The notes beneath the pieces are model-generated. The model was not told where the DNA came from. It saw nothing but the letters and a program-made list of their open reading frames with translations, and searched no databases. A stretch of DNA of 45,053 nucleotides from Bacteroidota bacterium (GTDB lineage Bacteria > Bacteroidota > Bacteroidia > Bacteroidales > FEN-979): positions 1 through 45,053 of the forward strand of contig JAPLDN010000346.1 in assembly GCA_026391755.1 (NCBI GenBank), read 5' to 3'. The position numbers and the translations under genes were made by a program. This document shows positions 1 to 7,533 of this stretch, piece after piece (within the stretch, counting starts at the first letter, position 1; every line of letters begins with the position of its first letter).

Positions 1-1510
1 CAGGGTTTTCTTTATAAGGAATGACGGCGGTTGCCAGAACAACAAGGTCGGCTTCAACTTCAACTTCCTGTCCAAGTTGCCCGTCTTCACCCCTAACCAT
101 CAGCTTATCGCCTTTCTGGTAGATCTTGGAAACACGGCCGCGTAAGTAAACAGCCCCGGTTTCAACCTGGGACCGGTTTACAAACTCTTCGTATCCCTTA
201 CCGGCAGCACGAATGTCCATATAGAAGATATAGGCCCTTGAATCATGCACTTTATGATGCAGGAGGATGGCGTGCTTGGCTGTGTACATGCAGCATATCT
301 TCGAGCAGAATTCAATGCCCTTGGCCTTGTCGCGGGATCCAACGCATTTGATAAAAACCACGGTTTTGGGGACTTTCCCGTCAGATGGCCTGATAGGAAG
401 ACCTCCGGTGGGGCCGTTGGCCGATACCATGCGCTCGAATTCCAGGGAGTTGATAATATCCTTGTAACGTCCAACCCCGTATTCTTCGTAAGGCGTTGCA
501 TCCCAAAGGTCATAGCCGGTTGCAACAACAACGGCGCCTATTTCCCTTTCGATCACCTCATCCGTCATCTTGAAATCAATCGCACCCTTCTCGCAGAATT
601 TTGCACAGATCCCGCATTTCCCTTTCAGGAGCATAGTGCAGTGTTCGGCGTCTATAACAGGTTTGTTTGGTACAGCCTGGGGGAAAGGAGTATAAATGGC
701 TTTACGGGTATCAATGCCCATATTGTACTCATTCGGGACTTTGACCGGGCATTTCTGCCAGCAGGCGCCGCAACCTGTACATGACTTGAAGTTCACGTAT
801 GAGGCTTTCTTCCTGATTTTCACCTTGTAATTCCCAACGTAACCGTCGAGTTCGATAACTTCCGAATATGGAATAAGCTCAATAAAAGGGTGTGAGGCTA
901 CATCCACCATCTTCGGCGTAAGGATGCATTGTGAACAATCCAGTGTGGGGAAGGTCTCATCAAGCTGAGCCATACGGCCACCGATCGAAGGAGATCTTTC
1001 AACCAGGGTAACCGGGATACGGGCATCGGCAATATCAAGCGCCGCCTGTATGCCAGCAATACCGCCACCTATGACAAGTGCGCGTTTGGTGACAGGTACC
1101 GAGATTTCGTGCAGCTGCTCGTTTGCAATACTTTTAGCTACAGCCATCCTTACAAGGTCTCCGGCTTTATCGGTTGCTGCTTTTTTATCTTTCTGATGGA
1201 CCCATGATGAATGCTCACGGATATTTGCCACCTCCAGCAGGTAAGGGTTCATCCCGGCATCGCTGAGAGCCTTGCGGAAGGTCTTTTCATGCATACGGGG
1301 GGAACAGGCGGCCACGACGATCGACGTAAGTCTGTGCTGCACAATGGCGTCCCTGATCATCTGCTGTCCGGGATCGGAACACATGTACTTGTAGTCAACG
1401 GCAAACTTGACTTCCCTGATCTTTTTGGCTTCCTCAACTACAGTCGGGACATCCACAAAATCGGCAATGTTCGCGCCACAAAAACAAACGAATACTCCAA
1501 CTCTTGCCAT
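1..1510 (-). CDS. hdrA: HdrA-like heterodisulfide reductase flavoprotein subunit (3' end outside window)
   Basis: This is the FAD-containing iron-sulfur subunit that, in Hdr complexes, splits electrons between two acceptors or passes them to HdrBC. About 503 residues are visible and the reading frame stays open at position 1; family members are usually around 650 residues or more. Visible landmarks: an N-terminal segment with CFCGANI, a Rossmann FAD motif GGGIAG at residues 148-153, the HdrA-type DCSQC at 191-195, a 4Fe-4S motif with C244, C247, C250 and C254 followed by Pro, and a second set at C291, C299, C302 and C306. The ATG overlaps the hdrB stop by one base (TAATG), which implies translational coupling. 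The fused selenoprotein or MvhD-type partners seen elsewhere would lie outside the window. The electron donor and the disulfide substrate cannot be read from this sequence. QmoA is a close relative, but the adjacent hdrB and hdrC favour Hdr. Confidence 0.9.
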   Translation of the reverse strand, partial: MARVGVFVCFCGANIADFVDVPTVVEEAKKIREVKFAVDYKYMCSDPGQQMIRDAIVQHRLTSIVVAACSPRMHEKTFRKALSDAGMNPYLLEVANIREHSSWVHQKDKKAATDKAGDLVRMAVAKSIANEQLHEISVPVTKRALVIGGGIAGIQAALDIADARIPVTLVERSPSIGGRMAQLDETFPTLDCSQCILTPKMVDVASHPFIELIPYSEVIELDGYVGNYKVKIRKKASYVNFKSCTGCGACWQKCPVKVPNEYNMGIDTRKAIYTPFPQAVPNKPVIDAEHCTMLLKGKCGICAKFCEKGAIDFKMTDEVIEREIGAVVVATGYDLWDATPYEEYGVGRYKDIINSLEFERMVSANGPTGGLPIRPSDGKVPKTVVFIKCVGSRDKAKGIEFCSKICCMYTAKHAILLHHKVHDSRAYIFYMDIRAAGKGYEEFVNRSQVETGAVYLRGRVSKIYQKGDKLMVRGEDGQLGQEVEVEADLVVLATAVIPYKENP

Positions 1511-2454
1511 TATTCAACCTCGCTTTCTGCCTTTACGGCTTTTTTACCTTTTGCAGGTTTCTTGGGTTCTTCTATCACTTCACCTATATGCGCCAGGGCG
1601 CCGTCGACAGGCACAATGTGCTTGGCGAACATCATTTTTTCTTTCGGAAAACCGAAAGCCATGGCCATCAGCTGGGTGAGATAAAAGACCGGGAGATCAT
1701 ACTTTACTTTATATTTCTTTTCAATATCGCCCTGCCGCATATCGAGGTTCGACTGGCAGAGCGGGCAGGCCACTACAATGGCATGAGCCCCGCTTTCCTT
1801 GGCCATTTCGAGGATCTTTCCGCTGAGTTGCAATACCACATCGGTATCGGAAATGGAGAAAGACGCCCCGCAGCATTCAGTCTTGAAATCGAAGGGCATT
1901 GCTTTTGCGCCCAATGCCTCCACAATTTTATCCATCGACATGGGATATTCCGGCGAATCGAATTGGGTGATGGCTTTTGGGCGGGTTAGCAAACAACCGT
2001 AATAACATGCGATCTTCATCCCGCTGATGGGGCTGGTAACTTTGGACCTGATGTTTTCCAATCCTATGTCTTCATAACAGAACTGGAGCATGGATTTAAC
2101 AGCTACCCTGCCTTCATACAGGCTTTCGCCAACAACAGCCGTGTTAATCTTCTTGGCCAGTTCAGGGTTCTCATCCATATGCACCTTAGTGGATTTCATG
2201 CGCTGGTAACAGGAAGCGCAGGGGATAGTCATGGTATCATTGCTGAGTTTTTCGGCAAGCACCAGGTTACGCAAAGGCAGGGCATATGCCAGGCTTTCGT
2301 TCATGGTGTGTGCGGATGTGGCGCCGCAGCAATTCCAGTCGGGGATCTCTTCCATCTCGACATCCAGGGTCTTCATGACCATTTTAACGGTCTGGTCAAA
2401 TTCCTCGCTGGTGCCGTGTGCAGAACAACCCGGGAAATAGGTTACTTTTTTCAT
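1510..2454 (-). CDS. hdrB: HdrB-like subunit (two CCG domains)
   Basis: This is the catalytic subunit that carries the non-cubane 4Fe-4S clusters of heterodisulfide reductases. The 314-residue product has two CCG (DUF224) repeats. The first has Cys in YFPGCSAHG, then NCCGA, then CASC. The second has Cys in YYGC, then ECCGAS, then CPLC. All the expected cysteines are present, so both clusters could be built. I chose the ATG at 2454 (MKKVTYFPGC), because the longer frame to 2526 would add 24 residues inside the end of hdrC and family members begin near this YFPGC. It lies 10 bases after the hdrC stop and one base overlaps the hdrA start. The C-terminal tail, about 25 residues rich in Lys, Ala and Glu, is not part of the core fold. 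The substrate is unknown, since this phylum is not known to make CoM or CoB. Confidence 0.9.
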   Translation of the reverse strand: MKKVTYFPGCSAHGTSEEFDQTVKMVMKTLDVEMEEIPDWNCCGATSAHTMNESLAYALPLRNLVLAEKLSNDTMTIPCASCYQRMKSTKVHMDENPELAKKINTAVVGESLYEGRVAVKSMLQFCYEDIGLENIRSKVTSPISGMKIACYYGCLLTRPKAITQFDSPEYPMSMDKIVEALGAKAMPFDFKTECCGASFSISDTDVVLQLSGKILEMAKESGAHAIVVACPLCQSNLDMRQGDIEKKYKVKYDLPVFYLTQLMAMAFGFPKEKMMFAKHIVPVDGALAHIGEVIEEPKKPAKGKKAVKAESEVE

Positions 2455-2464
2455 CTTTAACTTC

Positions 2465-3037
2465 TTATTTGCTCTGTTGTTCAAGTTTATCGGCCATCTC
2501 GTACATTTTTTTAATGGCTTTTGCACTCTTCATTGATTTCACGCCTAAAGGAATTTTTCCTTTCAGCAGGGCCTTCGGGGCCAGGTGCATATCCTTGAAA
2601 AGGTTACGGGTGCGGATATTGAATTCGGCCATCATGCGGAGCTCGTAATTTCTCCCGTATCGTTTGATCATATCCAGGAAGATCTCGTGGAATTTTCTGA
2701 TGTTCTTTACCTGTTTTGAATCAGGATGGTAATTCTCCTCAATAGCCAGGTGTCGCACTGCTTCCATAACCGCAGGAATGTTGATCTCCCTTGGACATCT
2801 GCCGGAACAGGCAGAGCAGGTAAGGCAGAACCAGGTGGAGTTAGCCATCTGGCATTCTTCCTTAAGTTCCAGCTTGATCATCTGCATGATCTCCCTGGGG
2901 GGAAAATCCATGAAATTTGAGACCGGGAAGGTCGACACGCATTTGCCGCACTGGTAGCATTCCAGAACGTCTGAGCCGCTCTTTTTATTCACGGCTTCCA
3001 GGAAAGTGTTTTTCCCTTTGTATGAGAGTGTTATCAT
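2465..3037 (-). CDS. hdrC: HdrC-like ferredoxin subunit, first cluster motif lacks one Cys
   Basis: This small iron-sulfur subunit relays electrons between HdrA and HdrB. The product is 190 residues. The second cluster motif is complete (CLTCSACSGRCP, Cys 71, 74, 77 and 81). The first reads CYQCGKCVSTFP, with Cys 27, 30 and 33, but Phe37 stands where HdrC proteins normally have the fourth Cys. The codon is TTC, one base from TGC. C62 lies nearby and could in principle substitute. It is the first gene of the operon hdrC-hdrB-hdrA, with a predicted -7 box and a perfect palindrome in its 34-base leader. That suggests the operon is redox-controlled. The assignment to the family is firm, and the missing ligand is a direct reading of the sequence. 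Confidence 0.88.
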   Translation of the reverse strand: MITLSYKGKNTFLEAVNKKSGSDVLECYQCGKCVSTFPVSNFMDFPPREIMQMIKLELKEECQMANSTWFCLTCSACSGRCPREINIPAVMEAVRHLAIEENYHPDSKQVKNIRKFHEIFLDMIKRYGRNYELRMMAEFNIRTRNLFKDMHLAPKALLKGKIPLGVKSMKSAKAIKKMYEMADKLEQQSK

Positions 3038-3052
3038 ATAAAAACCTCGTAC

Positions 3053-3068
3053 TGTTAAAAAATTAACA
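3053..3068 (-). promoter_or_regulatory. Rex-like operator in the hdrCBA leader
   Basis: The half-sites TGTTAA and TTAACA are separated by four bases (AAAA). The symmetry extends to ten bases per arm (GTACTGTTAA, then its complement) over 3049-3072. The site starts at about the predicted transcription start, a few bases below the -7 box at 3072-3079. The half-site and spacing match the Rex operator type TTGTTAA-N4-TTAACAA known from other phyla. The same 6-4-6 site sits before nuoA. A hairpin acting in the RNA is an alternative. Confidence 0.6.
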
Positions 3069-3071
3069 GTA

Positions 3072-3079
3072 CAAAGTTA
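3072..3079 (-). promoter_or_regulatory. predicted -7 promoter element of hdrCBA
   Basis: On the minus strand the bases read TAACTTTG, matching the Bacteroidota -7 consensus TAnnTTTG. I see no clear TTG/TTTG at about -33. The implied start is near 3068, giving a leader of about 31 bases that contains the palindrome at 3049-3072. Confidence 0.45.
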
Positions 3080-3150
3080 CTAAAGATTTCTTTTGGATAG
3101 AATCTAAATTAGGGGTGGGCCTGATTCTCTGTTCCCGGCCGGTTTTTCAC

Positions 3151-3178
3151 GGATCACGATTCCCGGATCACGGTTCCC
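3151..3178. repeat. short tandem repeat, 14-bp unit x2 (degenerate heptamers)
   Basis: Two adjacent copies of GGATCACGATTCCC and GGATCACGGTTCCC differ at one base. Each can be read as two related heptamers (GGATCAC, GATTCCC, GGATCAC, GGTTCCC). The repeat lies a few bases past the stop of the acyltransferase gene. A partial copy (GTTCCCGG) occurs at 3131-3138. Confidence 0.7.
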
Positions 3179-3181
3179 GGC

Positions 3182-4315
3182 TTACATCCCTCTCCCCCCT
3201 GTTAAAACACTGTAAACCTTCGGCAACAGTGTTCTAATCAGCAGGCCTGATCCAATACAGAATGCAATAAGCATTGACGGAAGAAGCAGGTAAGCGGCTA
3301 AGCCAGGTACAGTAAGAGGAGCAAGCAGCCTGAACATCGGATCAATGCAGTATGCGACCAGGGGGGCATGCATAGCATATATTATAAAGGAAAAGGCCGA
3401 CAGCCATACAAACCATGGTTTGTTCATGCACCAGCGAACAAGGGGATCCAGGCCAAACCAGCAGGCTATGAGCCCGCTCATTACCATGATCTTATGCAGA
3501 AGCGTCAGTATTGGGAAAAGGGCCTGTCCCAGGCAGGATGCAGCAGTTAAAGCCAGTAAAGTCTTGATGGCCGCAAAAGAAATAAAAAGGATTCCCCATA
3601 TAGCAGGTTTCAGCCAACGGGAAGGCTTCTCAATATTAAATCCACTCTTCCTGATCCAGACCCCGAGGGAAAAGAAAAGCAGCCCTTCACCTTCGATGAC
3701 AATCAGATTCAGTGTCATCAGCCATAACAGCAAGGCGAAGCCAAAGAAGAACCACCTTCCGGTGTTGTTGAGAACACACCAGCGGATTGCAGGGTAGGCC
3801 AGGTTGTAGATGAACAGTACCCTGATAAACCAAAGCTGGTAAGGCACGGGTAAAAACAACCATCGCCCCAGTAACTCATACCACTTATAATCGTGAACCA
3901 GCATCCTGGTATCGCTTATCTGGACAACATGCGACCCTCCAACGAGTTCACGTCCCCAGGGAAAGATTTCAAGCCCATAAGTGTATGCCAGTCCTAACGC
4001 ACTCCAGATCAGATAGGGGACAAAAAGTGAGCGAAACCGTTTTCCTGCCCTTGTCTTATATGGGCGGTCATCGTGCATCGCGAAAAGAAATCCAGAAATG
4101 ATAAACAGCATTGGTATCCTGAAACGGAAGATCCCGTTAGCAAGGAAATACTCGATAAAACCTGTTAAAGACCATCCCTCACCAGGAATAGTCCATGGTT
4201 GCAAATAACGCTCATGCATATTATACCCGTGAACGAACACGAGCAATACCATAGAGATGAATGACCAGAATTTGAACTTGCTGCTGATTAATGGAGACAG
4301 AACCTGTGCTGTCAT
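3182..4315 (-). CDS. acyltransferase 3 family membrane protein
   Basis: This is a 377-residue integral membrane protein of the acyltransferase-3 type, which moves acetyl or other acyl groups onto extracellular sugars or other surface molecules. About ten hydrophobic segments are visible. The N-terminal part has the family pattern VFVHGYN in helix 1 and FRFRIPMLFIISGFLF before a charged loop. The frame extends to an ATG at 4378, but that start lies inside the loop and stem of an intrinsic terminator (4325-4396) belonging to the upstream operon. I therefore prefer the ATG at 4315. The gene stands alone between the hdr and tonB operons, so the acceptor substrate cannot be inferred. No promoter was found between the terminator and this start, so it may be expressed by read-through. 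Confidence 0.75.
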   Translation of the reverse strand: MTAQVLSPLISSKFKFWSFISMVLLVFVHGYNMHERYLQPWTIPGEGWSLTGFIEYFLANGIFRFRIPMLFIISGFLFAMHDDRPYKTRAGKRFRSLFVPYLIWSALGLAYTYGLEIFPWGRELVGGSHVVQISDTRMLVHDYKWYELLGRWLFLPVPYQLWFIRVLFIYNLAYPAIRWCVLNNTGRWFFFGFALLLWLMTLNLIVIEGEGLLFFSLGVWIRKSGFNIEKPSRWLKPAIWGILFISFAAIKTLLALTAASCLGQALFPILTLLHKIMVMSGLIACWFGLDPLVRWCMNKPWFVWLSAFSFIIYAMHAPLVAYCIDPMFRLLAPLTVPGLAAYLLLPSMLIAFCIGSGLLIRTLLPKVYSVLTGGRGM

Positions 4316-4324
4316 GTAATTATG

Positions 4325-4396
4325 AAAAAAAGAACCCTTAATTTTTCCACCAAACGCTCTGTCTGAGGATTGGAACAATGGGAAAATTAAGGGTTC
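4325..4396 (-). terminator. intrinsic terminator of the exbB-exbD-exbD-tonB operon, long loop
   Basis: On the minus strand GAACCCTTAATTTT (4396-4383) pairs perfectly with its complement at 4345-4332. Two more G-C pairs follow a one-base bulge, and a run of seven T (4331-4325) comes after the stem. The loop is unusually long, about 35 bases. The structure begins 22 bases past the tonB stop. Confidence 0.7.
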
Positions 4397-4417
4397 CTAG
4401 TTAAGTCAATTGCAGGT

Positions 4418-5200
4418 TTACTGCAGTGTAAACTTAATAGGTAAGTTAAACTGTACACGCACTGGCTGACCGCGCTGCTTGCCGGCCGCCCATTTGGGCA
4501 TGGCTTTCACGATACGGATTGCCTCTTCGTCGCAACCTCCGCCGATACCGCGTTTCACAACCACGTTACTGGTTGACCCGTCGGGTTCAACGACGAAGGC
4601 AACGAAAACACGTCCCTGTATACCAAGTTCCTTGGCTTCTTCGGGGTATTTAAGGTTTTCACCCAGCCATTTGTACAAAGCAGCTTCGCCGCCCGGGAAT
4701 GTTGGAGGTTCCTCAACGATGAGAAACACTTCAGCTTCCACTTTCTGTTCGATAACCTGAGTCTTTACCTCTTTTTCTTCTACCTGGACTTCCTCGGAGG
4801 GAACTTCAGTGTTTCCCTTTTGGGCAAGCATGTCCTGCTTACCGAAATCAGATTCCACATTGGTGTCTTCCACAACCTTGGGTGCTGTAAATTTCACCTT
4901 TTCCACAAGTGCTTCAGGGGGTGGTGGAGGGGGTGGTGGGGGTGGCAGATCTTCCTTAGGCATGTTCAGCATTTCGGCCGTCACTGACTTTTCCTTTTCT
5001 CTGAGCAATTTTTCCTTGTTTAGGTATGCATTGATTAAAGGATAGGCAGCGGCAGACATAATGACGAGGAGGCCAATGATAAGGGAAATCGTAAGATAGC
5101 GACGGTACTTCTTGCGAAGCACATAAGATCCGTATTCCTTGTTACGGTTCTTGAAGACGATTTCCTCCAGAGACTCTACACCCTGTTTTTCAATTGCCAT
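4418..5200 (-). CDS. tonB: energy transducer TonB
   Basis: This 260-residue protein links the inner-membrane ExbBD motor to outer-membrane TonB-dependent receptors. Residues 1-33 are cytosolic and basic (KNRNKEYGSYVLRKKYRRY, typical of Bacteroidota TonB). One membrane helix spans about 35-55. It is followed by a charged stretch, a run of ten prolines near residue 86, an acidic linker, and a C-terminal TonB domain with YPEEAKELGIQGRVFV, VEPDGS and ending PIKFTLQ. It is the last gene of the exb operon and is followed by a strong terminator. The C-terminal domain is complete. Confidence 0.93.
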   Translation of the reverse strand: MAIEKQGVESLEEIVFKNRNKEYGSYVLRKKYRRYLTISLIIGLLVIMSAAAYPLINAYLNKEKLLREKEKSVTAEMLNMPKEDLPPPPPPPPPPEALVEKVKFTAPKVVEDTNVESDFGKQDMLAQKGNTEVPSEEVQVEEKEVKTQVIEQKVEAEVFLIVEEPPTFPGGEAALYKWLGENLKYPEEAKELGIQGRVFVAFVVEPDGSTSNVVVKRGIGGGCDEEAIRIVKAMPKWAAGKQRGQPVRVQFNLPIKFTLQ

Positions 5201-5230
5201 ACGTTATATTTTTATACGTTCATTAAAAAC

Positions 5231-5869
5231 TTATTTGGGGGCAGTTTTCAACATGTCTTTTTCAACGGGACTCAGGTCTACAATTGCATAACTCGCAATA
5301 TTGCAGATAGCCATCTCGTCAATGATGTTGACAATGTCCTTGTACTTTGCTTTCTCGTCGGCCTTGATCAGAACGATAGGGCCTTTTTTATCGTCCCTTT
5401 TCATCTTCTTGATCTCGTTCTCGAGTGTAGTATCAGCCACCACTATCTTTCCTGTAACCCGTTTATCGCGGTATTCGGCAATCTTTGTAAACAGGTCCCG
5501 GTTCTTGTCCAACAGGATTTTACGGATCCCGTCCTTGCTGAAGTTGGTTTTAACCAGTGATGGAAGAGGGGGCTTTTTTGGGTCGGCCATACCGATGTAA
5601 TAGTATACCTTGTCGCCTTCGGAAAGAACAATGTTCAGTGTACGGAAAGCCGAGATCTGGGGCTGATCCTTTTTCTGATCCTGGCTATCCTTCTCAGGCA
5701 TCGTAATGACCATTACTTTCGCCTTACTGAAAGCGGTGGTTAGCATAAAGAAAGTAATCAGCAAACACATCAGGTCGACCATAGGGGTCATGTCGATGCG
5801 GGTGCCGTGCTTCTTAGGCCTGCGTTTACCACCTTTTTTTCCTTTTTCTTCTTGAATTATTTCGGCCAT
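5231..5869 (-). CDS. exbD: ExbD/TolR family biopolymer transport protein (second copy)
   Basis: This is a stator-type subunit of the proton-driven Ton motor. The product is 212 residues, with a basic cytosolic N-terminus, one membrane helix near residues 30-50 and a periplasmic domain. The proton-carrying aspartate is present in DMTPMVDL (D32). It sits between the first exbD and tonB with gaps of about 30 bases. Two exbD genes in tandem are usual for this cluster in Bacteroidota, and the two paralogues share only the helix and the general fold. The long Lys-rich N-terminus (EEKGKKGGKRRPKKHG) distinguishes this copy. Confidence 0.92.
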   Translation of the reverse strand: MAEIIQEEKGKKGGKRRPKKHGTRIDMTPMVDLMCLLITFFMLTTAFSKAKVMVITMPEKDSQDQKKDQPQISAFRTLNIVLSEGDKVYYYIGMADPKKPPLPSLVKTNFSKDGIRKILLDKNRDLFTKIAEYRDKRVTGKIVVADTTLENEIKKMKRDDKKGPIVLIKADEKAKYKDIVNIIDEMAICNIASYAIVDLSPVEKDMLKTAPK

Positions 5870-5900
5870 ATAGGATTTTCTTTAACGTTATGGTTTCTCA

Positions 5901-6545
5901 TTACTTCGCAGCGGGAGGAAGGTCCTTCATAGTAACTTCCTGCTTCTGCAGATTCGTAACGAGATTAAATTTATTCACCTTGTTATCCTGTAACAAGTCC
6001 ATGACCTTCTTGACTAGTTTATAGTCAGTGTCAGCATCACCCTTGATAGCGACTTCAGCCCCGACATTTGTCAGACGGGCTTCGCGAACCCACCACGCAA
6101 GCTGGTTATCGGTTGAATCCATTGGGATGCCTGTTTGCAGTTTCTCCTTCTCTTTGGAATCCTTCGAATTGAGCCATGTTTTCAGGTCCTTGATAGGTAA
6201 TCCGAATGACGACATGGTTCCAAATTTCGCAATTTCCGCTTTGGTGAAAGTGATCTTATACTGCTCCCCGATCTTTCCCAGCAATTTACTGCGGAAATGA
6301 GTCGAAGTATCTTTACCGTTGTCAATATTGAAAAACACCTTCCCGTCCTTTGCAATAAAGATGGTCATAAGGTCAGCATCAGGGGCCTGTTTTTCCGAGA
6401 TCGACTGAGGTGTTGTAATGACAGCAGCCTCTTGAGGACGGAATGAAGCGGTAAGCAACAGAAAGATCAGAAGTACAGAAAACAAATCCACCATGGGTGT
6501 CATGTCTATATGCGGTGTTCTAACCGGTGGTTTTATCTTTGGCAT
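5901..6545 (-). CDS. exbD: ExbD/TolR family biopolymer transport protein (first copy)
   Basis: This is the 214-residue partner of ExbB in the Ton motor. A short cytosolic start (MPKIKPPVRTPHID) leads into a membrane helix. The key aspartate is D20 in DMTPMVDLF. The rest is a periplasmic domain of about 165 residues. It follows exbB after 66 bases and precedes the second exbD. Having two different ExbD proteins suggests a mixed dimer around the ExbB ring, but this is inference. Confidence 0.92.
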   Translation of the reverse strand: MPKIKPPVRTPHIDMTPMVDLFSVLLIFLLLTASFRPQEAAVITTPQSISEKQAPDADLMTIFIAKDGKVFFNIDNGKDTSTHFRSKLLGKIGEQYKITFTKAEIAKFGTMSSFGLPIKDLKTWLNSKDSKEKEKLQTGIPMDSTDNQLAWWVREARLTNVGAEVAIKGDADTDYKLVKKVMDLLQDNKVNKFNLVTNLQKQEVTMKDLPPAAK

Positions 6546-6611
6546 GGAATTCTGGTTTTAAATTATAAATACACAATATTATGTACATAATTTGCTGTAA
6601 CGCCAAAAATA

Positions 6612-7430
6612 TTACTTGGAAGAAGCGGCAAATGACTGTACAAGGCTGAATCCTGCCTCATCAATTTTATAGGTAAAACTATCAATCTGTGTTGAGAAGC
6701 TATTATAAAGAACAATGGCCAATAAAGATCCGGTGATACCGAAAGCAGTATTGATAAGAGCCTCAGAAATACCGGTTGCAAGAGCCAGTGCATCGGGGCT
6801 GCCGGCCTGGGCCAAAGCTCCGAATGCGCGGATCATACCAAGAACTGTTCCCAGAAGACCGATCAGCACGGAGATGGATGCAATGGTTGAAAGGATCACG
6901 AGATTTCTTGAAAGCATTGGAAGCTCAAGAGCTGAAGCTTCTTCAAATTCCTTCTGCAGGGCAACGATCTTCTGGTCTTTAACCAGGGTTTTATCATCCT
7001 GAAGGGAACGGTAACGAACAAGACCGGCTTTCATAACATTGGCCAGCGAGCCTTTCTGCTTGTCGCAAGCTACGATAGCATCTTCGATTTTGTTGGAATC
7101 CAGAAGGCCCTGTAAGTTCTTAACAAATACGTTTATGCGGCCCTTCCCCTGTGCACGGGTCAATGTGATCAGACGCTCGACTGAGAAAATAATCAGAATA
7201 AGGTTAACAGTCATCAGGAGAGGTACGATCATTCCCCCTTTGTAAATGATCCCGAGATAGTTGCCAGGCAGCGGAGTGCCATTATGGTTTCCGCCTTCGA
7301 AGTTGATAGGGTTTCCCATCACATACTTGAAAATTAAGTAAGATACGATAAGGGCTATGATCATTGCACCTAACGTAAACACCGATCTTAAGGCGTCCAT
7401 TAATCCGCCTTTGCTGCTTTTGTTGCTCAT
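6612..7430 (-). CDS. exbB: ExbB/TolQ/MotA family proton channel
   Basis: This 272-residue protein has membrane helices near residues 17-35, 65-85, 170-195 and 215-240. The last two form the conserved MotA/TolQ/ExbB domain (GLLGTVLGMIRAF and GISEALINTAFGI). It forms the ring through which protons drive TonB. It is the first gene of the exbB-exbD-exbD-tonB unit and has its own predicted promoter about 65 bases upstream. The extra first helix and the soluble Gly/Asn-rich segment are typical of the Bacteroidota form. Confidence 0.92.
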   Translation of the reverse strand: MSNKSSKGGLMDALRSVFTLGAMIIALIVSYLIFKYVMGNPINFEGGNHNGTPLPGNYLGIIYKGGMIVPLLMTVNLILIIFSVERLITLTRAQGKGRINVFVKNLQGLLDSNKIEDAIVACDKQKGSLANVMKAGLVRYRSLQDDKTLVKDQKIVALQKEFEEASALELPMLSRNLVILSTIASISVLIGLLGTVLGMIRAFGALAQAGSPDALALATGISEALINTAFGITGSLLAIVLYNSFSTQIDSFTYKIDEAGFSLVQSFAASSK

Positions 7431-7496
7431 CGTTAATTGAATTTAAGTTATAAAATACTTGAATTTATTAGTTTTTTGACAATTTTTGCTTGGTCA

Positions 7497-7528
7497 CAAA
7501 AGTATAAAAATATTGATTGATTACCAAA
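7497..7528 (-). promoter_or_regulatory. predicted promoter of exbB-exbD-exbD-tonB
   Basis: On the minus strand TTTG (7528-7525) is followed after 20 bases by TACTTTTG (7504-7497). This is a full match to the Bacteroidota vegetative promoter TTTG-N19/20-TAnnTTTG. The predicted start is near 7493, giving a leader of about 62 bases. It lies in the 103-base gap after the TPR gene, so the motor genes can be expressed apart from pstS-TPR. Confidence 0.65.
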
Positions 7529-7533
7529 ACCCT

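Noticed and set aside
245..784. A 179-codon plus-strand frame opposite hdrA
   Set aside because: It lies antisense to the two 4Fe-4S motifs of hdrA and has no start signal or homology.
1504..1989. Plus-strand open frames over hdrB
   Set aside because: They are shadows of a well-conserved gene on the other strand.
4925..4946. Poly-proline tract in TonB as a frameshift or simple-repeat artefact
   Set aside because: The frame is intact on both sides, and proline-rich linkers are normal for TonB.
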